Shown: in pieces, positions 16,271 through 23,323 of the stretch
How positions within the stretch are numbered: position 1 is the stretch's first letter
Layout of the letters: each line of letters begins with the position of its first letter
Origin: an uncultured Clostridium sp.
GTDB taxonomy: Bacteria > Bacillota > Clostridia > Lachnospirales > Lachnospiraceae
Length of the DNA stretch: 26,956 bases
Direction: 5' to 3'
NCBI GenBank assembly: GCA_900544905.1
Contig: UQXF01000037.1
Coordinates: 1-26,956 of the forward strand
Position numbers and translations under genes: made by a program
The notes under the pieces: model-generated
What the model was told of the DNA's origin: nothing
The model's input: only the letters and a program-made list of their open reading frames with translations
Databases searched by the model: none

Positions 16271-19200
16271 CTATTTTACAAACTCCTCATACTCGCTTTT
16301 CATTTTCTGCAGAAATGCTTCCAACTTTGCGTTTCCCCAATCTGACTCTGAAACATTTTCTGCCAGCTTCTTATATGCTTGTTGGACTCGATCCAGCAAT
16401 GTGCTTTTCTCCTCTATATTGTATTCTCTTTTCCATTCATCTTTACAGGTACATTCATACAAATCAAGCTGTTCCAAAACAGAATAATCTTTTGTTTCAG
16501 TAAACTGCCTTAAAAGTCCCTGCACCTCTTTATAACAGTTATCACATGTTTTTGAGGGATAAACAATATTATATGCACCATAAGTCTCAAACCAGTCAAT
16601 TGTTAATTTCCCTTCCTCTATCTCTTCCCTTAGCCCTTTTAAAACTTCCACATAAGTCCAAAGAGAGAGCGGTTCATAAAGACCTAATTCAACTAATTTT
16701 TCTAAATGTGTATGGGCCTTCACATGTACCGGAAAAATGCAGACCCTTTCGCATCCGTGCTGCAATGCCCATTTAACAGATGCAATTGCATAGTTTACAT
16801 TCTCCTTTTGGGTTAGAAATGGGATTCCCACAAGAACATTGGCAACTGCCTCTATATTCTCCCTCTTTAATATTTCAAAAGCCTTTACCACATCAGAAAC
16901 AGCAATATTTTTATTAATACAGTATTTTAGAATCCACTGATTACTGCATTCCATGCCAATCCAAACCTGTCCAAACCGCTTTCCCAGTATCTCCTTACAC
17001 TGTTCAATGACCGGCAATGTAACGGTATCTGCTCTGGTTTCAATGCACATATACTGATTTTCCGACTTTTCAAATTCTTTTAATATACCAATCCGTGCTT
17101 CTTCCGGAACCTCCTTTTCATCGAACATACTTCCAGACGGTGTAATAAACAGGTATTTACATGGTTTCTTTATATCCTTTAGAGCTCTTTTTACACTTTG
17201 AACCATTGTCTTGCTGTCTATTCTGCTGCCAAAGCTGTAATCGCACATAACACAGCCGCCTTTCCATTCATGTGTACAACCTTGGGATTTAAACCAGATA
17301 CCTCCTTCATTTGCACCATCTTCTACCCATTCTCGTATAAAATAATCATTATCATCCCAAAAACGTTGGGCATCCTGCCGCACCATTCTTCCAACCACAT
17401 CTAAAAACGAATTCTCCGGTTTAAATCCTATCCTATTATCCCATGGAGCAGGGTCTATACTGTTTAAGACCAGCTTTCCATTATCCTCCCACCATTTTTC
17501 TCCTAAAATATCTTTTCCTAACAAACCATATGCATGGCATAATATGTCGGTCTGTGAAAACATTTCTTTTTTTTGAAATTCCTGATAAAACCGCCTACGA
17601 CACTCACAGTCAATCCTGCTTAACCGTTTTACAACATTCGTTCTGTTATCACTATCAACATACTCATCTAACAATGCTATAACCTCATCCCTGCACCTAT
17701 CGCAGGTAGTCGGTGTCCGTGTTTCAAATTTATAATTCCCAATGTAAGTTGGTCGACTCTTATACCAGCTAATTTCCACCCTATCAAGAATACCCGGATC
17801 TAAATGTGTTAAAACCTCTACAAAAAGCCACAGAGAAGGTTGTTTATACAACCCCATTTGATCCATCTTTTTAACCAATGTCCAATCCTTTATATTAACC
17901 GGAAAAATCACACAATTACTGTGCTGTTCTTCTATTACCCAGTTTATTGTATGCATAGCATCTTCATACATCTTCTGAAATGTTAAAAACGGGCTTCCCA
18001 CTAAAACATTGAATACCGGTATAATATTATATTTCCTTAATATATTCAGCTTTTCCCTTACCTGTGATTCTGATATTGTCTTATTAATACAATACTTTTG
18101 AACCCACCAGTTTGCAGATTCAAAACCAAATTCTATCTGTAAGCTATGCTTCTGAAATATATCCCTACACTGTCGAACTTTCTCTTCCGTCACCGTTTCC
18201 AGGTGTGTTTCTAATATAAATTCTGTATGTTTAAACTCTGCTAGTCTACGGAAAATCTTTTCCCGAACAGAAGCAGAAATTTCCCAATCATCTAATACGC
18301 TTCCACATGTATTAAGCAACACTATTTCCGGCTCCGATTCTAATTCACAAAGAGCCTGTTCTAAATATTCCAGAATATCTTCATTCTTTTCTTCGGAACT
18401 TGCCCAATAATCACACATGGTACATCCACCTGTATAACAGCTATATTTGCATCCTTTTGTTTTTAGCCAGACCTGTGCAAATTTATTGGTATTCGTATCT
18501 GTCCAAATAGTATAATTCAATTCCTTCTGTATAAACGGTCTGTCTTTTTTTACACTTAAGCAAATTTTATTTAAGAATTGATTTTTTCCTTCTCTTTCCC
18601 ACCATTCTTTTGCCAAATACTTTCCTGTATAAGAATCTCTGCATTGAGCCACTTGTTCCGGTGTTCCACATACAACAATCTGACCTCCGTGTTTTCCACC
18701 TTCTGGTCCTAAATCAATAATATAATCTGCATTTTGAATGACATTTAAGTTATGCTCGATTAATATAATGGTATTTTTTCGGTCAACCAATTTATGAAAT
18801 AATTCTATCAGATTATTAATATCGTCATAACTTAATCCCCTTGTTGGTTCATCCAATACATATATATTACCTTTTTTACTCATATATTTTGCCAGTTTCA
18901 ATCTTTGTCTTTCTCCTCCAGACAAAGTGTCCAAAGATTGTCCAATTGTTAAATAGTCAAGTCCTACATCAGCAAGCACCTTAACCTTATTGCGGATTTC
19001 CGGATCTTCAAAAAAATCAATTGCTTCTGCAATGGTTAAATTCAATGCCTCAGAAATATCAAGTCCTTTATACTTATATTGCAATACTTCTTCTTTGTAC
19101 CGCTTACCGTTACACTCCTCACACACATTTTTGATTTCTCCAAGAAAATGCATATCCATGACCTGATAGCCCGTTCCATTACAAGCTTCACATGCACCTT

Positions 19201-20839
19201 TACCGTTAAAAGTAAACAGAGACGCACTTCCTCCACTAGCTTTTGCCCACTCATTACGTATTGCATTAAAAGACTGTACATAGGTTACCAGATTAGATCT
19301 GGAATTTGAACCTACTGCCGACTGATCTACTATAATTATTTCCGGATATTTGCGTATCAGCTCATCTACCAGCGTACTCTTTCCTGAACCTGAGACTCCT
19401 GTAATACAGGTCATAACATCTCTTGGAATATCAACGGATATATTTTTTAAATTATGTCTGGACACATTTTTTAATTCTAAACAATCCTTCCACTTACGTC
19501 TTTTAATAAAGGCCGCAGAGTGTTTTCCCTCTGTCTTCAACATTTTGCCTGTAACAGAATTTGGACTATTTTTCAGTTCTTCTACACCGCCCTGTGCGAT
19601 ACATTCCCCTCCTAATACTCCCGCTCCAGGTCCGATATCTATCAAATGGTCTGCGCACAATATCATTTCCTTATTATGTTCCACAACAATAACCGTATTG
19701 TTTTTCTCAACCAATTCTCTTATCAATTTACATATTTTACTTACGTCTTTTGCATGAAGACCACTGGTAGGTTCATCCATAACATAAATAATTTCTGATA
19801 ATGAACTCCCTAATTGCTTTGCAATCTTCACTTTCTGTGCTTCTCCTCCAGACAAAGTTGCAACAGAACGACTAATACTTAAATATCCTAAGCCTACATC
19901 AATCAAATGCTGAAGCATTTTATCAATGTATGGCACTATCATTTCTGCCACCGGTCCTTCTAAAGAATTTACAAATTCTTTCAGCTCTGTAATTTCCATA
20001 TTGGAAACATTAATAATACTTTGATTATTGATTTTAACTTCTCTTGCTCTACTATTCAGTCTTGAACCGCCACAAGCTAAACACGGTCTTTTTACAAAGA
20101 ATTGCCGATCATACTCATTTGAATCAAGCCCCCGGCTGTCACCTTGTCTCCGTATAAGTCGATTAATAATTCCTTGAAACGAAAAATTCTGAACATATCC
20201 CGGCTGGTTATTTTGAAGATCTATTTGTTTGGAATATAACAATAGATCCATTTCATCCTTTGAATAATCCTTCAAAGGTTTATTCATATCAAACAATTCT
20301 GAAGCTTTTATAATATTCCAATACCGGCTTCCCACTTTCCATGTACGGTGTTTAATTGCATTTTCATTCAATGATTTATCATAATCAAGTAGCAGATTCA
20401 AATCCGGTGCAAACTCTTCGCCTAATCCTTTACAACATTCACAAGCTCCTGCCGGTGTATTAAATGAAAAATCACCCGCACTCAAAATAGGTGTTCCCAT
20501 TCTTGAAAACAGCATTCGCAGATAAGAATAAATCTCTGTTACCGTTCCAACCGTAGAACGTGGATTTTTTGCTAGCGGCTTTTGATCAATTACCAGACAT
20601 GGAGACAACCCTTCAATACTATCCACGTCAGGCTTTCCTATTTTGGGCATACTGATTCTTGAGTATGTACTCAAAGAATCCATATACTCTCTCTGTGCTT
20701 CTGCATATATTGTATCAAAAACTAGTGATGATTTTCCCGAACCTGAAACCCCTGTTATCACCACCAGTTTGTTTCTTGGAATTTCCAAACTTATATTTTT
20801 TAAATTATTAACCCTAGCATTCTTTATTCTGATTTCCAC
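16271..20839 (-). CDS. UvrA-like double ABC ATPase fused to two radical SAM modules
   Basis: 1522 residues in one frame. Residues 1-745 are UvrA-like: Walker A GVSGSGKS at 30-37 and 481-488, signatures LSGGEAQ (329-335) and LSGGERQ (639-645), Walker B at 351-357 and 659-665, and a full zinc module with Cys550, 553, 573 and 576. The UvrB-binding insertion is missing, since MLFSRMGTP (109-117) runs almost directly into FSFNTPAGAC. DrrC-type self-resistance UvrA proteins show the same loss. Residues 760-1085 and 1120-1470 are two radical SAM modules: Cys797, 806, 809 (C-x8-C-x2-C) and Cys1188, 1196, 1199 (C-x7-C-x2-C). Each ends in CDxC plus CxC (1046/1049/1078/1080 and 1432/1435/1463/1465). The start is GTG with GGAGG seven bases upstream. 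Possible roles are resistance by nucleic acid repair or modification, or a biosynthetic motor; neither is established. Confidence 0.9.
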   Translation of the reverse strand: MEIRIKNARVNNLKNISLEIPRNKLVVITGVSGSGKSSLVFDTIYAEAQREYMDSLSTYSRISMPKIGKPDVDSIEGLSPCLVIDQKPLAKNPRSTVGTVTEIYSYLRMLFSRMGTPILSAGDFSFNTPAGACECCKGLGEEFAPDLNLLLDYDKSLNENAIKHRTWKVGSRYWNIIKASELFDMNKPLKDYSKDEMDLLLYSKQIDLQNNQPGYVQNFSFQGIINRLIRRQGDSRGLDSNEYDRQFFVKRPCLACGGSRLNSRAREVKINNQSIINVSNMEITELKEFVNSLEGPVAEMIVPYIDKMLQHLIDVGLGYLSISRSVATLSGGEAQKVKIAKQLGSSLSEIIYVMDEPTSGLHAKDVSKICKLIRELVEKNNTVIVVEHNKEMILCADHLIDIGPGAGVLGGECIAQGGVEELKNSPNSVTGKMLKTEGKHSAAFIKRRKWKDCLELKNVSRHNLKNISVDIPRDVMTCITGVSGSGKSTLVDELIRKYPEIIIVDQSAVGSNSRSNLVTYVQSFNAIRNEWAKASGGSASLFTFNGKGACEACNGTGYQVMDMHFLGEIKNVCEECNGKRYKEEVLQYKYKGLDISEALNLTIAEAIDFFEDPEIRNKVKVLADVGLDYLTIGQSLDTLSGGERQRLKLAKYMSKKGNIYVLDEPTRGLSYDDINNLIELFHKLVDRKNTIILIEHNLNVIQNADYIIDLGPEGGKHGGQIVVCGTPEQVAQCRDSYTGKYLAKEWWEREGKNQFLNKICLSVKKDRPFIQKELNYTIWTDTNTNKFAQVWLKTKGCKYSCYTGGCTMCDYWASSEEKNEDILEYLEQALCELESEPEIVLLNTCGSVLDDWEISASVREKIFRRLAEFKHTEFILETHLETVTEEKVRQCRDIFQKHSLQIEFGFESANWWVQKYCINKTISESQVREKLNILRKYNIIPVFNVLVGSPFLTFQKMYEDAMHTINWVIEEQHSNCVIFPVNIKDWTLVKKMDQMGLYKQPSLWLFVEVLTHLDPGILDRVEISWYKSRPTYIGNYKFETRTPTTCDRCRDEVIALLDEYVDSDNRTNVVKRLSRIDCECRRRFYQEFQKKEMFSQTDILCHAYGLLGKDILGEKWWEDNGKLVLNSIDPAPWDNRIGFKPENSFLDVVGRMVRQDAQRFWDDNDYFIREWVEDGANEGGIWFKSQGCTHEWKGGCVMCDYSFGSRIDSKTMVQSVKRALKDIKKPCKYLFITPSGSMFDEKEVPEEARIGILKEFEKSENQYMCIETRADTVTLPVIEQCKEILGKRFGQVWIGMECSNQWILKYCINKNIAVSDVVKAFEILKRENIEAVANVLVGIPFLTQKENVNYAIASVKWALQHGCERVCIFPVHVKAHTHLEKLVELGLYEPLSLWTYVEVLKGLREEIEEGKLTIDWFETYGAYNIVYPSKTCDNCYKEVQGLLRQFTETKDYSVLEQLDLYECTCKDEWKREYNIEEKSTLLDRVQQAYKKLAENVSESDWGNAKLEAFLQKMKSEYEEFVK

Positions 20840-20859
20840 GTAACAGCCTCCATTCTTTT

Positions 20860-21777
20860 CTATTTCTCTAACAAATCAGCATAATTATCCGCATTATCGG
20901 AAGATACAATGACAAATTTCTTCCCCTTGTACTTGTCCTTTAACTTTCTTACAACATGAACACTCATTCCTGTTGTAATACCAATAGACACTCCCAGTTT
21001 TTCCATCAAATAATTGCACTCATCAATTGCTTCCTCATCCTTCACTACATATGCCTGATCAATCAGTGAACCGTACGCCTCTAAAATCGGAGATTTTCCA
21101 TTAAGACCGGCTCCAACACTCAAATATGTATGGTTCACTGTCCCAAAGATTGTGGAACCATATGGTTCCACTCCTATTATCTGAACATCCGAATGGTTTT
21201 CTTTCATATATTTTGCTATACCGCTTATCGTTCCTCCACTTCCCATTGCACATACTACAAAATCCACTTCATCTTTCATCTGATTCCAAATTTCAGGTCC
21301 TGTTGTCTGGTAATGTGCTTCTATATTAGCTAAGTTTCCATATTGATTTGTCCAAACGTAATTTTCAAGTTCATCCATCTCATTTGCCACCCTGATTCTG
21401 GCACATCTATAATCGTTATCCGTTTCCTTCTTCTCCACATCAACAACTTGAATTCCTGCGGCGAATAATCGTTTTCTTTTTTCCATCATAATTGTTGGAT
21501 CTACCAGACATGTAAACCCAATCCCTAGTTCATTCGCAAAAAAACCCAGCGACAATCCAAGATTTCCGGATGTGGATTCTACTATGTGTACTTCGCTATT
21601 TAATTTTCCTTGTTTTTCCAATGATTTCATCATATAATACGCAGCCCTATCCTTAATACTGTTATTCTGGTTATAACATTCCGTTTTCAGACATGCACAG
21701 CCTTCAAATTCAGAATCATCAAGTGTAACGATAGGTGTATTGCCTATATTATAATCATACATTGATTTCAGATGCAC
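20860..21777 (-). CDS. PLP-dependent cysteine synthase/SbnA-like enzyme
   Basis: About 305 residues of the fold II PLP family. Numbering is from a TTG at 21783. IGNTPIV is near 13-19, the Schiff-base Lys is in NSIKDRAAY (Lys44), VESTSGNLG (68-76) binds the substrate carboxylate and GSGGTISG (181-188) binds the PLP phosphate. The stretch WTNQYGNLANIEAHYQTTGPE and VEPYGSTIFG read more like SbnA, which joins O-phosphoserine and glutamate en route to 2,3-diaminopropionate, than like housekeeping CysK. No SbnB partner is visible. The start is uncertain: GTG at 21777 has a GGGGGG site nine bases upstream, while ATG at 21762 has no site but overlaps the upstream stop by eight bases. Confidence 0.8.
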   Translation of the reverse strand: MHLKSMYDYNIGNTPIVTLDDSEFEGCACLKTECYNQNNSIKDRAAYYMMKSLEKQGKLNSEVHIVESTSGNLGLSLGFFANELGIGFTCLVDPTIMMEKRKRLFAAGIQVVDVEKKETDNDYRCARIRVANEMDELENYVWTNQYGNLANIEAHYQTTGPEIWNQMKDEVDFVVCAMGSGGTISGIAKYMKENHSDVQIIGVEPYGSTIFGTVNHTYLSVGAGLNGKSPILEAYGSLIDQAYVVKDEEAIDECNYLMEKLGVSIGITTGMSVHVVRKLKDKYKGKKFVIVSSDNADNYADLLEK

Positions 21778-22696
21778 TTTCAATTTCCCCCCATTTTTTC
21801 TTTTGTACTACAATCGCAGAGCAATATTCACATGTATGATGTAAATCAAAATTCTTGATAACTTTTTTCATTTCTCCCGTATATCTTCCTATCCCCTCCT
21901 TATCTATGTTCCATGGACATATCCCTATCATTCCGTCATAATTAACCGTCAAACTCTCCTCCGGTTTTAAGTATATAACCTCATAACCACTCGCCAGCAG
22001 TTCTTCTTCACATCTTTTTACAATATGCATTCTCTTATTACTAAAACTTATACGAATTTCGATGTCCTTATATTGAATATCCTTTATTAATTGCAATACG
22101 CTCTTGCAATCCTCTTCATCCATCATATACTCATTTTCAAACTCTTTACCACGTCCAACAGGCTGAAATTCATATAAAGAAAACTTTTTTATTCCCTCTT
22201 TCTCATAGTAATGCTGAATAGAAGCAGTTAACAATTTTCTGTAATATTTTTTATTTAGGGTCATACGCAATGTCACAGGAAGGAATTCTTCTTTTGCATA
22301 TCGTATCATTTTTAATACTTTTGTTAAATCAATACCCCTTAGCTCTTTTTGCATCTCATCTGTATGTCCACATACAGATATTCTTAAACAATTAATCTTT
22401 TTTAAATAATCTTTATGTCTGGATAAATCTATCGTTCCATTCGTCGTAATTGTAATATTTTTTAGCACATCGTCTGGAATGCTTTCAAAGAGTTCGTCTA
22501 CGTCTTCTCTAAGGAATAATTCTCCACCTTCAATATGAAAGTCCGCATCATACTCTGTATCTAATTCAGTAATAATATCCTTTAATTGCTTAATCGTCAG
22601 CAATTCCTCTCTTTTTACCGTTACACCTGCGTCATAGTAGCAATGCCTACACCGTATATTGCATACCGGCGTAACATAAATATGTACATTTAACAT
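21755..22696 (-). CDS. Radical SAM protein with C-terminal cysteines (SPASM/twitch-like)
   Basis: 313 residues; the first gene of the biosynthetic operon. A canonical CxxxCxxC site (Cys12, Cys16, Cys19 in CNIRCRHC) is followed by the SAM-binding IEGGELFLRED near 55-65 and TTNG near 84-87. Cys260, Cys289 and Cys292 near the C-terminus suggest at least one auxiliary Fe-S cluster, as in SPASM or twitch enzymes. It is not of the Elp3/RaSEA type found in the other three modules of the operon. BtrN, the radical SAM dehydrogenase of butirosin synthesis, is a functional precedent but not a demonstrated orthologue. GGAGGAGG lies six bases before the ATG. Confidence 0.85.
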   Translation of the reverse strand: MLNVHIYVTPVCNIRCRHCYYDAGVTVKREELLTIKQLKDIITELDTEYDADFHIEGGELFLREDVDELFESIPDDVLKNITITTNGTIDLSRHKDYLKKINCLRISVCGHTDEMQKELRGIDLTKVLKMIRYAKEEFLPVTLRMTLNKKYYRKLLTASIQHYYEKEGIKKFSLYEFQPVGRGKEFENEYMMDEEDCKSVLQLIKDIQYKDIEIRISFSNKRMHIVKRCEEELLASGYEVIYLKPEESLTVNYDGMIGICPWNIDKEGIGRYTGEMKKVIKNFDLHHTCEYCSAIVVQKKKWGEIESASEINV

Positions 22697-22800
22697 CTAT
22701 TTCCTCCTCCATAAAATTTTAAATTAAACTTTATCCTTCATTGTCAAAATTTACATGACATAATCTATTACATTTTAATTGTCAGACAACAATCACAACC
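22697..22800 (-). promoter_or_regulatory. Probable promoter/operator region of the biosynthetic operon
   Basis: The only sizeable gap before the 22.5-kb gene block. On the minus strand it holds a perfect dyad TTGTC-T-GACAA (22789-22779). A possible promoter is TTGTCT (22789-22784), a 16-base spacer and TAGATT (22767-22762). A consensus TTGACA also lies at 22747-22742, but only poor -10 boxes follow it. Two near-identical words, TGACAATTAA (22784-22775) and TGACAATGAA (22746-22737), start 38 bases apart and could be a regulator site. None is decisive. Confidence 0.4.
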
Positions 22801-22839
22801 ATTAGTTGAACCGGTAATTCGTTCTGACTCTAAAAGAGC

Positions 22840-23103
22840 TCATAACCTGCATTGGAGCCTAATCGCCGACAGTGTATATTTGCTGAGAAACCCCTCTTTG
22901 TCTACCCGTACAGCCTGCGTAACGAAACCAAGAGCTGACGCACATTTGTCCAGCCCTAGCATATTGGTTCCCTTTAAGTCCGTTCCCATCATGTCTCTTA
23001 ATCTTGTAATGGTTGTTTCTTTCTTATAATGCAAACAGACCATAGCCAGACATGCAGCAGCACAGTCTGTTGCATCATGTTGCTTTACATATGTATAGCG
23101 CAT
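22840..23103 (-). pseudogene. Truncated C39-peptidase bacteriocin/pheromone ABC transporter
   Basis: 87 codons matching only the first part of a C39 peptidase domain. The catalytic Cys14 is present in QHDATDCAAACLAM, and LGLDKCASALGFVTQAVRV follows normally. After YTLSAI the reading departs from the family (RLQCRL, stop). The catalytic His, Asp, the membrane domain and the ATPase (together over 600 residues) are missing. The 5' end is intact, with GAGGA eight bases before the ATG. It lies 45 bases after the small peptide gene, so a peptide-plus-transporter operon was probably cut by a recombination event that joined it to the biosynthetic operon. Confidence 0.8.
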
Positions 23104-23148
23104 ACATTTTTCCTCTTCTGTATTTTCACAATAATTCTTAATATACTA

Positions 23149-23217
23149 CTAACCCCATATATATCTTATCCAGTCTCTCCAAGTTATTCCGTAATGCCCT
23201 AAGCCAAAAAAAACCAT
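23149..23217 (-). CDS. Trp-rich 22-residue peptide, candidate signal peptide
   Basis: A 22-codon frame starting ATG GTT TTT TTT and ending TAG TAG. It begins MVFFGLGHYG and ends TWRDWIRYIWG, so it is rich in aromatic residues and Gly, with three Trp and a small net positive charge. GGAGG (23230-23226) is eight bases before the ATG. A promoter and a tandem LytTR-type operator lie just upstream, the kinase and regulator genes precede it, and a C39 transporter stump follows. This is the position of the inducing peptide in three-component quorum-sensing loci. It has no double-glycine leader, so how it would be exported is unclear. A small toxin or bacteriocin is the alternative. Confidence 0.65.
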   Translation of the reverse strand: MVFFGLGHYGITWRDWIRYIWG

Positions 23218-23265
23218 AATTCACACCTCCACACCTTTTGTTCTACCCAAAAGATAGCAAATGCA

Positions 23266-23323
23266 ATTATGGTCTTCAATCATAACTTCTTTAACGGTCA
23301 TTTAACTTCTCTAACGGTCATTT
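23266..23323 (-). promoter_or_regulatory. Tandem LytTR-type operator and promoter before the peptide gene
   Basis: Two direct repeats of 20 bp, differing at one base, lie side by side (23323-23304 and 23303-23284). Each contains the word ACCGTTAGA (23318-23310) or ACCGTTAAA (23298-23290), 20 bases apart, i.e. about two helical turns. Eight of nine positions fit the recalled LytTR half-site pattern. The second copy runs into a -35-like TTAAAG (23294-23289), followed by a 17-base spacer and CATAAT (23271-23266). The first copy overlaps the kinase stop codon. Confidence 0.7.

Noticed and set aside
19350..19757. 135-codon open frame on the plus strand
   Set aside because: It lies wholly inside the UvrA-like gene on the opposite strand, over conserved ATPase motifs, and has no ribosome binding site or recognisable domain.
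16271..20839. Housekeeping UvrA of nucleotide excision repair
   Set aside because: The UvrB-binding insertion is absent, no uvrB or uvrC is nearby, and the C-terminal half is radical SAM sequence.
22840..23103. A complete small C39-like protein
   Set aside because: The domain stops before the catalytic His and Asp, with a family mismatch over the last residues, so truncation is more likely.
23284..23323. Two 20-bp direct repeats as a CRISPR or tandem repeat
   Set aside because: There are only two adjoining copies with no spacers, and the repeated word and spacing fit a LytTR operator before a promoter.
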